From contig NZ_JARACO010000003.1 in NCBI RefSeq assembly GCF_028765575.1, positions 162,236-226,235 on the forward strand: 64,000 nucleotides of DNA, given 5' to 3'. Shown one piece after another: positions 35,580 to 44,684 of the stretch. Every line of letters begins with the position of its first letter. Positions within the stretch are counted from its first letter, which is position 1. The notes beneath the pieces are model-generated. The model was not told the DNA's origin. It searched no databases and saw nothing but the letters and a program-made list of their open reading frames with translations. This stretch comes from Aliivibrio sp. S3MY1 (GTDB lineage: Bacteria; Pseudomonadota; Gammaproteobacteria; Enterobacterales; Vibrionaceae). A program made the position numbers and the translations under genes.

Positions 35580-38500
35580 TGAGTCAAGAAAAAGGAATTG
35601 CGGCTTACTTTATACAAAATAAAGTGATCAGCTGGATGTTGACTCTGATCTTTATGATTGGTGGTGCATCGGCTTTCTTTGGCTTGGGGCGATTAGAAGA
35701 CCCGGCCTTTACCATTAAAGACGCCATGGTGGTAACCAATTACCCAGGAGCAACCCCTGAACAAGTAGAAGAAGAGGTTACTTATCCTTTAGAGAAAGCA
35801 ATTCAACAATTAAGCTATGTTGATGAAGTAAATTCACTTTCAAGTCGTGGTTTATCGCAAATAACGGTAACCATGAAAAACAATTATGGGCCTGATGATC
35901 TTCCACAAATTTGGGATGAACTGCGCCGAAAAGTCAATGACTTGAAACGCCAATTGCCGCCGGGGGTTGGTGAACCTTCCGTTATTGATGACTTTGGTGA
36001 CGTATATGGCGTACTTTTAGCCGTTACTGGTCAAGGATATTCTTATAAAGAGTTGCTTGATTATGTTGATTATTTACGTCGTGAACTGGAATTAGTTGAT
36101 GGGGTAAGTAAAGTCTCTGTATCTGGCGTACAGCAAGAGCAAGTCTTTATTGAGGCGTCATTAAAACGAATGACAAGCCTTGGCATTTCGCCTCAAACCT
36201 TGTATGGCTTACTATCAAACCAAAATACAGTATCGAGTGCAGGTGCAGTAAAAATAGGATCTGAATACATTCAAATACACCCAACGGGCGAGTTTGAAGA
36301 TGTGTCACAACTTGGTGATTTAATTATTACCGAAGGTGGCGCACAAGGCCTTATTTATCTAAAAGACATTGCCGAAGTTAAACGTGGCTATGTTGAAGTA
36401 CCAAGCAATTTAGTTAACTTTAATGGTAACTTTGCGTTGAATATGGGTATTTCTTTTAGTGCGGGCGTTAACGTTGTCGAGATCGGAAAACGGGTTGATC
36501 AGCGAATGTTAGAGCTGAAAGAACAACAACCCATTGGTATTGATATTTCAGAAATATACAGCCAACCCAAAGAAGTCGACAAATCAGTAAGTGGTTTTGT
36601 GGTCAGTCTTGGTCAAGCCGTTGCTATCGTTATCATCGTTTTACTGTTCTTCATGGGCGTACGCTCAGGTTTATTGATAGGACTTATTCTGCTACTGACA
36701 GTGTCTGGCACATTTGTCTTTATGAAATATTTTGCGATTGACTTACAACGTATTTCTTTAGGTGCCTTGGTTATTGCTCTTGGTATGCTCGTGGATAACG
36801 CCATTGTGGTGGTCGAAGGCATACTCATTGGCATGCAAAAAGGACGAACTCGCCTGCAAGCTGCCACCGATATTGTCACGCAAACTAAATGGCCATTATT
36901 AGGTGCAACCGTTATTGCGGTAACTGCTTTTGCGCCTATTGGCCTATCTGATGATGCGACTGGGGAGTATTGTGGAACCTTGTTTACCGTTCTGCTTATT
37001 TCACTGATGCTGAGTTGGTTTACCGCCATTTCTCTTACTCCGTTTTTCGCTTCTTTGTTCTTTAAAGAGACAGTGAAAAATGAAGAGGAAAGTTTAGAAG
37101 AAAAAGACCCATACAATGGGATGATCTTTGTCATCTACAAGCGTTTCCTTGAGTTTTGTATGCGCTATTCGTTAGCAACCATGCTTATCTTGGTTGTTGC
37201 ACTTGGCGGTAGCATGTATGGCTTTACTAAAGTTAAGCAGTCTTTCTTCCCATCATCGACAACCCCAATCTTTATGGTGGATGTATGGATGCCAGAAGGG
37301 ACGGATATTCGTTCAACTAACGACACATTAAAAGAGTTAGAAGAGTGGATCTTAGAGCAAAATCATATTGAACATGTGACCACAACCGCAGGTAAAGGTC
37401 TACAACGATTCATGCTGACTTACGCACCAGAGAAGAGCTATGCCGCTTATGGTGAGATCATAACGCGTGTCGATGATTACTTAGCGTTACCTAATTTGAT
37501 GGACAAGCTTCGTGAACACATTGAAGCTAACTATCCTCAAATTCAATACAAGTTAAAGCTGATTGAATTAGGGCCAGGTGGCGGTGCAAAAGTGGAAGCA
37601 CGAATTGTGGGGGCTGATCCTACAATATTACGAGGTTTAGCCGCACAAGTTATTGAGGTAATGCATCAAGATCCAGGTGCAACAAACGTTCGTCATGATT
37701 GGCGTGAGCGTACTAAGGTACTTGAACCTCAATTTAACGAAAGTCAGGCACGTCGTTACGGTATTTCAAAAACAGATGTTAATGAACTGCTTGAAATGGC
37801 GTTCTCTGGCAAAGCAATTGGTGTGTACCGTGATGGGACAACTTTAATGCCTATCGTTACTCGTTTACCTGAAAATGAACGTGTAGATATTAGCACCATT
37901 GAAGGAATGAAGATCTGGAGCCCAGCGCTGTCACAATACATACCATTACAACAAGTGGTATTAGGTTATGACGTAATTTGGGAAGATCCGCTGATTGTGC
38001 GTAAAAATCGTAAACGTATGCTAACGGTAATGGCTGATCCTGATATTTTAGGTGAAGAAACGGCGTCAACATTACAGAAACGTTTACAGCCACAAATTGA
38101 AGCGATTGATTTCCCGACGGGTTATAGCTTGGAGTGGGGCGGTGAATATGAATCGTCTCGTGATGCTCAAGCGTCATTGTTCCAAACCATGCCAATGGGT
38201 TACTTGTTCATGTTCTTAGTGACGGTATTCCTATTTAACAGTGTGAAAGAGTCGGTGATTGTTTGGTTAACGGTGCCATTGGCACTCATTGGTGTAACCA
38301 GTGGTCTGCTCTTACTTAATACCCCATTTGGCTTTATGGCACTGCTTGGTTTCTTGAGTTTGAGTGGCATGTTATTGAAAAATGGTATCGTACTTCTTGA
38401 TCAAATTGAGATAGAAATACACTCAGGAAAAGAACCGTATCATGCGGTCGTTGATGCCGCGTTAAGCCGTGTTCGTCCGGTTTGTATGGCAGCAATTACG

Positions 38501-38656
38501 ACCATTTTAGGTATGATCCCATTGCTGCCAGATACCTTCTTTAAACCAATGGCGGTAACCATTATGTTTGGTCTAGGTTTTGCAACCGTATTGACCTTAA
38601 TTGTGGTTCCTGTGTTGTATCGCATGTTCCATAAAATTAAAGTCGTCGAATACTAA
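35579..38656 (+). CDS. RND-family multidrug efflux transporter
   Basis: A 1025-residue inner-membrane proton-driven pump of the HAE1-like RND family. It has the twofold pattern of a large periplasmic loop after TM1 (DPAFTIKDAMVVTNYPGATP) and after TM7, with 12 membrane segments. The TM4 proton-relay region ALGMLVDNAIVVVEGI holds one Asp where AcrB-type pumps have a DD pair; related RND branches also show this. No outer-membrane channel gene is in the operon, so TolC is the likely partner. No regulator gene adjoins it. Substrates are not predictable. Confidence 0.92.
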   Translation: MSQEKGIAAYFIQNKVISWMLTLIFMIGGASAFFGLGRLEDPAFTIKDAMVVTNYPGATPEQVEEEVTYPLEKAIQQLSYVDEVNSLSSRGLSQITVTMKNNYGPDDLPQIWDELRRKVNDLKRQLPPGVGEPSVIDDFGDVYGVLLAVTGQGYSYKELLDYVDYLRRELELVDGVSKVSVSGVQQEQVFIEASLKRMTSLGISPQTLYGLLSNQNTVSSAGAVKIGSEYIQIHPTGEFEDVSQLGDLIITEGGAQGLIYLKDIAEVKRGYVEVPSNLVNFNGNFALNMGISFSAGVNVVEIGKRVDQRMLELKEQQPIGIDISEIYSQPKEVDKSVSGFVVSLGQAVAIVIIVLLFFMGVRSGLLIGLILLLTVSGTFVFMKYFAIDLQRISLGALVIALGMLVDNAIVVVEGILIGMQKGRTRLQAATDIVTQTKWPLLGATVIAVTAFAPIGLSDDATGEYCGTLFTVLLISLMLSWFTAISLTPFFASLFFKETVKNEEESLEEKDPYNGMIFVIYKRFLEFCMRYSLATMLILVVALGGSMYGFTKVKQSFFPSSTTPIFMVDVWMPEGTDIRSTNDTLKELEEWILEQNHIEHVTTTAGKGLQRFMLTYAPEKSYAAYGEIITRVDDYLALPNLMDKLREHIEANYPQIQYKLKLIELGPGGGAKVEARIVGADPTILRGLAAQVIEVMHQDPGATNVRHDWRERTKVLEPQFNESQARRYGISKTDVNELLEMAFSGKAIGVYRDGTTLMPIVTRLPENERVDISTIEGMKIWSPALSQYIPLQQVVLGYDVIWEDPLIVRKNRKRMLTVMADPDILGEETASTLQKRLQPQIEAIDFPTGYSLEWGGEYESSRDAQASLFQTMPMGYLFMFLVTVFLFNSVKESVIVWLTVPLALIGVTSGLLLLNTPFGFMALLGFLSLSGMLLKNGIVLLDQIEIEIHSGKEPYHAVVDAALSRVRPVCMAAITTILGMIPLLPDTFFKPMAVTIMFGLGFATVLTLIVVPVLYRMFHKIKVVEY

Positions 38657-38680
38657 AATAGACGCATAGAATAAATGTTC

Positions 38681-38719
38681 AAAAGCCCATATTAGAATAT
38701 CTAGTATGGGCTTTTTTTG
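38681..38719 (+). terminator. Terminator after the RND operon
   Basis: AAAGCCCATA and TATGGGCTTT pair around a 13-base loop, followed by TTTT. Confidence 0.85.
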
Positions 38720-38780
38720 TGATATTCTATCGGTATCAATCTGGATAATACAAATGCAGTCCACATATTAGGAACAGTAA

Positions 38781-39167
38781 ATGAGCCAATTAGATCAACA
38801 AACAATGGACAAAATCGTAAATTCTCATGAAGAAGAGCGTTTTACTTACTTTATGAAAGAAGTTGTCGCTAATCGTGAAATTTGGATTTTGACTGATGAA
38901 CACGGTTGTGTGATGTTGAATACCGAAGAAGAAGATTGCGTTCCTGTATGGCCAAATAAAGAGTTTGCAGAAGCATGGGCAACAGGCGAATGGGACGTAT
39001 GTAAAGCGGAGTCTATTTCATTAAACAAATGGCACAGTCGCTGGACAACAGGTCTTGAAGATGATGAATTAGCGGTTGTAGTATTCCCAAATCAAAACGA
39101 AGAAGGGCAAGTCCTTTTTCCCGACGAATTTGATTTTGAATTAACAAAACAAGAAAGAAAGCGTTAA
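38781..39167 (+). CDS. DUF2750 family protein
   Basis: A 128-residue acidic cytoplasmic protein of the DUF2750 family, recognised by the central segment EIWILTDEHGCVMLNTEEED followed by VPVWPNKEFAEAWATGEW and KWHSRWTTGLEDDELAVVVF. Its function is not known. The start has a clear AGGA ribosome binding site. It is monocistronic between the efflux operon and metC, bounded by terminators on both sides. Confidence 0.85.
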   Translation: MSQLDQQTMDKIVNSHEEERFTYFMKEVVANREIWILTDEHGCVMLNTEEEDCVPVWPNKEFAEAWATGEWDVCKAESISLNKWHSRWTTGLEDDELAVVVFPNQNEEGQVLFPDEFDFELTKQERKR

Positions 39168-39185
39168 TATTGAATTAATATAAAT

Positions 39186-39219
39186 AAAAATGGCGACCCA
39201 TTTAGGAGTCGCCATTTTT
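39186..39219 (+). terminator. Bidirectional terminator between DUF2750 gene and metC
   Basis: AAAAATGGCGAC pairs with GTCGCCATTTTT around a 10-base loop. The arms are the same as in the terminator at 13212-13240. Confidence 0.85.
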
Positions 39220-39244
39220 GTAAGTAAAAACGATATAAACTGAA

Positions 39245-40435
39245 TTAAGCAGATAACATCTCTTGATATCGAGTTAAACCTTGCTCTAAATCTTCAATCA
39301 AATCATCGACATCTTCTAGGCCAATATGCACGCGGATCAACGTGCCTTCAAAGTGAGGATGAGCCACTGTTCTTAATGCATTAAAGCTTTTAGGCTCATT
39401 CGCTAAGATCAAGCTTTCAAAGCCTCCCCAAGAATAACCCATACTAAAATGACTCATGCCATCAAGCAGTGCGGTTGTCGCCTTGCTATCAGATTGTTTT
39501 AGCACAAAAGAAAACAAGCCATTACAGCCTTTAAAATCACGTTGATAAATATCATTGCCCGGGCAGCTTTCAAGCGCAGGGTGACGAACGTGATCAATCA
39601 GTGGATGCTCTGCTAACCAATTAGCCACTTTAATACTGCTTGATTCATGCTGTTTTAGACGAACGCCCATAGTGCGTAAACCACGCATTGCTAAATAGGC
39701 ATCATCAGGTGAGATACATTGGCCCATTAAATAGCTTTGCTCACGCAGTTGGTCCCAATGCTTTTCATTTGCAACCGCTGTTCCAAGCATTACATCAGAG
39801 TGACCGACAATGTATTTAGTCGCCGCTTGAATAGAGATATCAACACCATGATCAAACGGTGAGAAATTCACACCCGCAGCCCATGTATTATCAAGCATAA
39901 CGACAATGTCTGACTCATGCGCGATACGAGCAAGTAGCGGAACGTCTTGAACTTCCATCGTGATAGAACAAGGCGATTCAGTGAATAGCACCGTGGTATT
40001 TGGTTTAATTAAATCACGAATGCCTTCACCAATCATTGGATCGTAATAGGTGGTTTCAATCCCCATTTTCTTTAAGATGGTTTCGCAATACTCACGAGTC
40101 GGTTCATAACAGCCATCAACCATTAAAATATGATCGCCGGTTTTTACAAAGCATAAAATCGCATTGGCAATCGCAGCCGTACCGCAAGGGTATAACGCAC
40201 AACCAGTACCGCCTTCTAATTCAACCATCGCATCTTGCAAGGCGAAGTGAGTTTCAGTACCACGACGACCATAAAATAGCGTTTGTTTTGCACGGTTAAT
40301 CATGGCGTGCGTTTTTTCAGCAACGGTATTAAAAACTACGGTAGAAGCGCGTTGAACGGGAGGGTTTACTACGCCTTTTGTCCATTTTTTGCTACGACCA
40401 GCGGTAACGTATTTGGTCTCTAATTTATCTGACAT
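39245..40435 (-). CDS. metC: Cystathionine beta-lyase
   Basis: A PLP enzyme of 396 residues that cleaves cystathionine to homocysteine, pyruvate and ammonia in methionine synthesis. It belongs to the Cys/Met metabolism PLP family: the cofactor Lys lies in SIQAATKYIVGHSDVMLGT, with YGRRGTETHFALQDAM and EGGTGCALYPCGTAAIANA upstream in the fold. An ORF extension reaches 40480. The ATG at 40435 (MSDKLETKYVTAGRS), with TGGA 5 bases upstream, gives the standard MetC N-terminus. I found no convincing MetJ operator array in the 154-base divergent region. Confidence 0.93.
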   Translation of the reverse strand: MSDKLETKYVTAGRSKKWTKGVVNPPVQRASTVVFNTVAEKTHAMINRAKQTLFYGRRGTETHFALQDAMVELEGGTGCALYPCGTAAIANAILCFVKTGDHILMVDGCYEPTREYCETILKKMGIETTYYDPMIGEGIRDLIKPNTTVLFTESPCSITMEVQDVPLLARIAHESDIVVMLDNTWAAGVNFSPFDHGVDISIQAATKYIVGHSDVMLGTAVANEKHWDQLREQSYLMGQCISPDDAYLAMRGLRTMGVRLKQHESSSIKVANWLAEHPLIDHVRHPALESCPGNDIYQRDFKGCNGLFSFVLKQSDSKATTALLDGMSHFSMGYSWGGFESLILANEPKSFNALRTVAHPHFEGTLIRVHIGLEDVDDLIEDLEQGLTRYQEMLSA

Positions 40436-40589
40436 CTGAATCCATTCAATTATAAGTAAATAATATCTCCATAAAGCCAAAGTGAAGGCGAAATATCAAG
40501 GATTAAAACGAATTCCTGTCGAATAAATTTTAATTACTGCTAAAATTGCGCTATCTAGATGACATGTTGACTAAAAGAGTTAAATTAAA

Positions 40590-40940
40590 ATGCAACAGAA
40601 TGAATTTGAAACACTAGTTAAAGAACTATGCCAAAAAGAAAATCTTCCTCAAGTGCTAGAAGCATTAAAAGCATGCGAAGACCAAGACATCGTTGAAGCG
40701 GCACAATCGCTAGCGGGTCAATTCCGTCTTGCGGAAGTAGAAGGTGAGCAACGTATTTATCATGTATTTAATGATGAAGACGAAAATGGCGAAGCACAAG
40801 AGCTTGCAGAGTGGATCATGAACGAAGGTGATGATGTGATTAAATTCGTTGCTTGGTTCTTCTACGCAATGTTCGACATCAAGCAAAAAGAAACCTACCA
40901 AGCCGCAGGTAAAACGTACCAGCAGCCAAAGCGTTCTTAG
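40590..40940 (+). CDS. Hypothetical protein (116 aa)
   Basis: A small acidic cytoplasmic protein that I do not recognise. It is mainly helical with charged helices (ETLVKELCQKENLPQVLEAL, AEWIMNEGDDVIKFVAWFFY) and a lysine/glutamine-rich tail. No signal peptide and no catalytic motif are visible. Codon use is like that of the neighbouring housekeeping genes, so it appears to be a stable vibrio gene rather than a recent arrival. It is divergent from metC and closed by its own terminator. Confidence 0.75.
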   Translation: MQQNEFETLVKELCQKENLPQVLEALKACEDQDIVEAAQSLAGQFRLAEVEGEQRIYHVFNDEDENGEAQELAEWIMNEGDDVIKFVAWFFYAMFDIKQKETYQAAGKTYQQPKRS

Positions 40941-40960
40941 AGTTAGATCATACTTTTTAG

Positions 40961-40989
40961 AGCCAATAATTATTTTTATTGGCTTTTTT
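40961..40989 (+). terminator. Terminator after the 116-aa gene
   Basis: AGCCAATA and TATTGGCT pair around a short AT loop, followed by TTTTTT. Confidence 0.85.
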
Positions 40990-41091
40990 ATCAATTAATT
41001 AACCTATTATCCTCTTTTAGCTATTTACCTACCTATAAAGCATGATCAAAGTCTCGTTTTTACTGTAACGTATAGTTACGTATTACAAAAA

Positions 41092-41105
41092 TTGTCTTAG
41101 ATCAA
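41092..41105. promoter_or_regulatory. FNR-like half-matched palindrome upstream of the iron alcohol dehydrogenase
   Basis: TTGTCTTAGATCAA has the FNR layout (TTGAT, 4 bases, ATCAA) with 8 of 10 consensus positions, the right half being perfect. It is 74 bases before the start codon. Control by oxygen would fit a fermentative dehydrogenase, but a single match of this quality can be chance. Confidence 0.35.
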
Positions 41106-41178
41106 AAAATTTTTAACACCATCAATGTTACAACATAATCAGTTCTTAAAAATTATATCAATAATATTGGAGTTGGTT

Positions 41179-42324
41179 ATGAGTGCATTTTTTATCCCTA
41201 GCGTAAATTTAATGGGTGCTGGTTGTCTTGCTGAGTCAATGGATAGCATCAAATCTCAAGGTTACCAAAAAGCGTTAATCGTAACTGATAATGTATTAGT
41301 TGCGATTGGTATGGTTAAGCAAGTTTCTGATTTATTAGCCGAGCGCGGTGTAGAAGTTGCAGTGTTTGATGGAACCCAACCCAATCCAACCATTGGTAAT
41401 GTAAAAGCAGGCCTTAAAATCCTACAAGAAAATCAGTGTGACTTAGTTATATCTTTAGGTGGAGGCTCTCCGCATGATTGTGCGAAAGGTATCGCTTTAG
41501 TTGCTGCTAATGGCGGTGAAATTGGTGACTATGAAGGTGTAGATCAATCGCCTAAACCGCAAATGCCACTTGTTGCTATTAATACAACAGCAGGCACGGC
41601 ATCTGAAATGACTCGTTTTTGTATCATTACGGATGAAGCTCGTCACATTAAAATGGCTATCGTTGATAAGCACACTACGCCATTGATGTCGGTAAATGAC
41701 CCAGAGTTAATGCTTGCAAAACCGGCCTCATTAACAGCAGCAACAGGTATGGATGCATTAACACACGCGATTGAAGCGTATGTCTCTATTGCTGCAACAC
41801 CTGTAACTGATGCGGTAGCGATTAAAGCGATGGAATTAATTCAAGCGCATTTACGAACTGCAGTCGAGGATGGCCAAAACCTAGAAGCGCGTGAACAAAT
41901 GGCGTATGCACAATTCATGGCGGGTATGGCATTTAACAATGCATCTCTAGGTTATGTTCATGCAATGGCGCATCAATTGGGTGGTTTTTACGACCTTCCA
42001 CACGGAGTATGTAATGCGATCCTTCTTCCTCATGTACAAAGCTACAACGCGAAAGTATGTCCTGAGCGTCTAAAAGATGTCGCAAAAGCAATGGGCGTAA
42101 ATGTTGAAGGAATGACAAATGAAGAAGGCGCTCAAGCTGCACTAGAAGCGATTAAGCAATTATCACAAGATGTTGGTATTCCTTCTGGTCTTACTGAGTT
42201 AAACGCAAAAGAAGAAGATTTTGATACATTGGCTGAAAATGCACTGAAAGATGCGTGTGGTTTTACTAACCCGAAACAAGCGACACATGAAGAGATTGTA
42301 AGTATTTTTAAAGCCGCTATGTAA
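41179..42324 (+). CDS. yiaY: Iron-containing alcohol dehydrogenase
   Basis: An NAD-linked group III alcohol dehydrogenase of 381 residues, of the FucO/YiaY/AdhB type. The nucleotide-binding motif is [17 protein letters not shown]. Iron ligands lie in [14 protein letters not shown] and in [19 protein letters not shown]. The C-terminus ends [15 protein letters not shown], also typical. The longer frame from 41125 is set aside because ATG 41179 has TGGAG upstream and gives the usual N-terminus. It is closest to YiaY by length and motifs, but the actual alcohol or aldehyde is not determined. It has its own terminator. Confidence 0.9.
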   Translation: MSAFFIPSVNLMGAGCLAESMDSIKSQGYQKALIVTDNVLVAIGMVKQVSDLLAERGVEVAVFDGTQPNPTIGNVKAGLKILQENQCDLVISLGGGSPHDCAKGIALVAANGGEIGDYEGVDQSPKPQMPLVAINTTAGTASEMTRFCIITDEARHIKMAIVDKHTTPLMSVNDPELMLAKPASLTAATGMDALTHAIEAYVSIAATPVTDAVAIKAMELIQAHLRTAVEDGQNLEAREQMAYAQFMAGMAFNNASLGYVHAMAHQLGGFYDLPHGVCNAILLPHVQSYNAKVCPERLKDVAKAMGVNVEGMTNEEGAQAALEAIKQLSQDVGIPSGLTELNAKEEDFDTLAENALKDACGFTNPKQATHEEIVSIFKAAM

Positions 42325-42357
42325 TCGCTTATTTATAAAAGCATTAATTAAGTATGT

Positions 42358-42388
42358 AAAGGTCTAACATTTGTTAGGCCTTTTTTTT
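42358..42388 (+). terminator. Terminator after the alcohol dehydrogenase
   Basis: AGGTCTAACA and TGTTAGGCCT pair (one G-U), followed by TTTTTTT. Confidence 0.87.
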
Positions 42389-42483
42389 GATTCTTGCATA
42401 TTTGCTAGGTATGCTTATGATCTTTTTATCTGATTAAATCGTAGAAGATCTGATCTTCTCATTGAAAAAGGCAGTAAATCAGC

Positions 42484-43083
42484 ATGGCAAACGTAAGAGC
42501 TCGCATAGAGTTAAAAGTAGGGCAAAAAAGTAATATCCCTGCAGAAATGCTTTCATTTGAAGGCTTAGAGACTGAAAAAGAACATGTCGCTGTTATTTTT
42601 AATCATGCAGATAAGAATCAAACATCACCTCTGGTTCGCATGCATTCAGAATGTCTAACTGGGGACGTATTTCACTCATCACGTTGTGATTGCGGTGAGC
42701 AGCTAGAAGAAACCATTAATCGTATGTCTGAAAGTGGTGGTATCATTTTATATCTTCGCCAAGAGGGACGTGGTATTGGTTTATATAACAAGTTAGATGC
42801 TTATGAGCTTCAAAGCCAAGGAATGAACACCTATGAGGCGAATAACCACTTAGGTTTTGGTGATGACTTACGTGATTTTAAAGAAGCAGCTCAAATGCTT
42901 GAAGCGCTAGGACTTTCTAAGATTAAATTAGTCACTAATAATCCGAAGAAAATTGAAGACATTCAAAACTATGGCATCGAACTTGAGGCCGTGGTTAATA
43001 CGCACGCACATATTAAACAAGGCAATGAGCATTACTTGAAAGCCAAGGCAGCCCATGGGCATAACCTTGATTTAGATAAATAA
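42484..43083 (+). CDS. ribA: GTP cyclohydrolase II
   Basis: RibA opens GTP to the first committed precursor of riboflavin. The 199-residue enzyme carries the zinc-binding motif [16 protein letters not shown], the loop [20 protein letters not shown], and the nucleotide-contacting [18 protein letters not shown]. It is the single-domain form without a DHBP synthase fusion. It stands alone with its own terminator; no FMN riboswitch was recognised upstream. Confidence 0.96.
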   Translation: MANVRARIELKVGQKSNIPAEMLSFEGLETEKEHVAVIFNHADKNQTSPLVRMHSECLTGDVFHSSRCDCGEQLEETINRMSESGGIILYLRQEGRGIGLYNKLDAYELQSQGMNTYEANNHLGFGDDLRDFKEAAQMLEALGLSKIKLVTNNPKKIEDIQNYGIELEAVVNTHAHIKQGNEHYLKAKAAHGHNLDLDK

Positions 43084-43120
43084 CCCATTATCTAGCAAAT
43101 TACCTGCAAAATTATAATGA

Positions 43121-43150
43121 AAAGCCTCATCACTTGATGGGGCTTTTTTT
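43121..43150 (+). terminator. Terminator after ribA
   Basis: AGCCTCATCA pairs with TGATGGGGCT (with a G-U), followed by TTTTTTT. Confidence 0.87.
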
Positions 43151-43179
43151 ATCGCTGCAAACAAATTTGTTAATCTAAA

Positions 43180-43239
43180 TGATAAATATTTGCATTCCTA
43201 TTTGGTTTGGGTATATTACGCAAATAAAAATTATTATCA
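43180..43239 (+). promoter_or_regulatory. Two Fur-box-like elements upstream of the imelysin operon
   Basis: TGATAAATATTTGCA at 43180-43194 matches 11 of 14 positions of the 7-1-7 Fur pattern (TGATAAT N ATTATCA). TAAAAATTATTATCA at 43225-43239 matches 12 of 14, with a perfect right half. They lie 70-130 bases before the imelysin start. This agrees with the known iron repression of imelysin-type genes in other bacteria. Confidence 0.5.
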
Positions 43240-43308
43240 TTAATGAATTCTTACAGATTTCAATTAATGGTTTACATAGTCTATTCATTTGCTCAACAAG
43301 GACGATTT

Positions 43309-44562
43309 ATGAACCACGTCAAATTTGCTCGAAATATCATTACCGCATCACTTTTTGTATTACCCACTTTTTCTTATGCAGCCATAGAAGCGAATGTGGT
43401 AGAGCATTATGCTGATATTGCACACGCGGTATACAGTGATTCACTAACGACAGCTCAGCAACTTGATCAAGCCATTCACACTTTTTTGAATAACCCATCT
43501 GAGAAAGGCTTACAAACGGTTAAAACAGCATGGAAAGCCGCGCGAGTTCCTTACCAACAATCAGAAGTGTTTCGTTTCGGTAATGCCGTTGTAGATGATT
43601 GGGAAGGGCAATTAAACGCATGGCCATTAGATGAAGGCTTAATTGATTATGTGGCTGATGATTACCAATATGAATTAGGTAATGATGGTGCTAAAGCAAA
43701 TATCGTTGCTTCTACCTCAATCAAAATTGGTGCAGAAACACTGGATGTGAAAAGCATTGAAGCGGATAAATTGGCTGATCTTAATGAGCTTGGTGGTTCA
43801 GAGGCAAACGTAGCGACAGGTTATCATGCGATTGAGTTTCTTTTATGGGGCCAAGATCTAAACGGTACAAATGCAGGAGCAGGTGAACGTCCATATACCG
43901 ATTATGTTATTGGCTCAGCATGTACTAATGGAAACTGTGAGCGTCGTGCTGAGTATTTAAAATCAGCGTCTGAGTTGTTAATTAAAGATTTATCTTGGAT
44001 GGAAAAGCAGTGGAAAGAAGGTGAGAAAAACTACCGCGCTGAGCTGTTATCAGAGTCATCAACACAAGGCCTACGAAAAATGTTATTTGGTATGGGGTCG
44101 TTATCGCTAGGTGAACTGGCTGGTGAGCGTATGAAAGTAGCATTAGAAGCTAACTCTACCGAAGATGAGCACGACTGTTTCTCTGATAACACGCACAACT
44201 CTCATTATTATAATGAGCAAGGTATCTATAACGTTTACACAGGTACTTATACGCGTGCTGATGGCTCTCTATTATCTGGTCCAAGTATTCATGATCTTGT
44301 TGCTAAAACAGATAAAAAAGCAGCCAAAGAAATTAAACAACAATTTGATGCAACGCGCACTCAAGTTGGGACGTTAGTGTCAGCGGCTGAAAAAGATAAC
44401 CAACATTTCGATCAGTTGATTGCATCAGATAATGCAGCGGGCAATGCATTGGTAAATAAATCAATCATGTCACTAGTATTGCAAACAGCATCCATTGAGC
44501 GCGCAGCAAATGTGATTGGTATTTCAAGCTTAAACCCTGATACCGCGGATCACGAATTTTAA
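43309..44562 (+). CDS. Imelysin-family (M75) periplasmic protein
   Basis: A 417-residue exported protein of the imelysin family (IcmP/IrpA-like), associated with iron acquisition in bacteria. The signal peptide (FARNIITASLFVLPTFSYA) is cleaved before AIEAN. The family signature GxHxxE is present as ATGYHAIEFLLWGQD near residue 180, with the companion motif AWKAARVPYQQSEVFRFG near the N-terminus. The ATG at 43309 has AAGGA upstream; in-frame upstream codons lack a signal and are rejected. It heads a four-gene set with a di-heme protein, an imelysin-like lipoprotein and DUF1513, preceded by Fur-like boxes. Confidence 0.88.
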   Translation: MNHVKFARNIITASLFVLPTFSYAAIEANVVEHYADIAHAVYSDSLTTAQQLDQAIHTFLNNPSEKGLQTVKTAWKAARVPYQQSEVFRFGNAVVDDWEGQLNAWPLDEGLIDYVADDYQYELGNDGAKANIVASTSIKIGAETLDVKSIEADKLADLNELGGSEANVATGYHAIEFLLWGQDLNGTNAGAGERPYTDYVIGSACTNGNCERRAEYLKSASELLIKDLSWMEKQWKEGEKNYRAELLSESSTQGLRKMLFGMGSLSLGELAGERMKVALEANSTEDEHDCFSDNTHNSHYYNEQGIYNVYTGTYTRADGSLLSGPSIHDLVAKTDKKAAKEIKQQFDATRTQVGTLVSAAEKDNQHFDQLIASDNAAGNALVNKSIMSLVLQTASIERAANVIGISSLNPDTADHEF

Positions 44563-44611
44563 TTCTAAGAAAAAGCAGTAGTACTATTATACCAACCTAA
44601 AAAATAGGTAT

Positions 44612-44659
44612 TAGCTCGACCACTTCTCTCGATGTAGTGGTTGAGCTCTTTTGTTTTTT
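44612..44659 (+). terminator. Terminator-like hairpin inside the imelysin operon
   Basis: AGCTCGACCACT at 44613-44624 pairs with AGTGGTTGAGCT at 44636-44647 (one G-U), followed by CTTTTGTTTTTT. It lies between the imelysin stop and the di-heme start, so most transcripts may end here and the later genes be made at a lower level. Confidence 0.75.
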
Positions 44660-44684
44660 AATGATGATCAGGATGTTCGATATC

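Noticed and set aside
36613..37134. 173-codon minus-strand ORF within the RND transporter
   Set aside because: Antisense to a conserved, high-confidence transporter sequence; its composition mirrors that gene.
40436..40589. MetJ operator upstream of metC
   Set aside because: Only a fragment resembling part of one met box (near 40555) was seen, not the two or more tandem boxes required.
44637..44684. GTG start for the di-heme gene
   Set aside because: It falls inside the terminator hairpin and gives no proper signal peptide; ATG 44685 is better.
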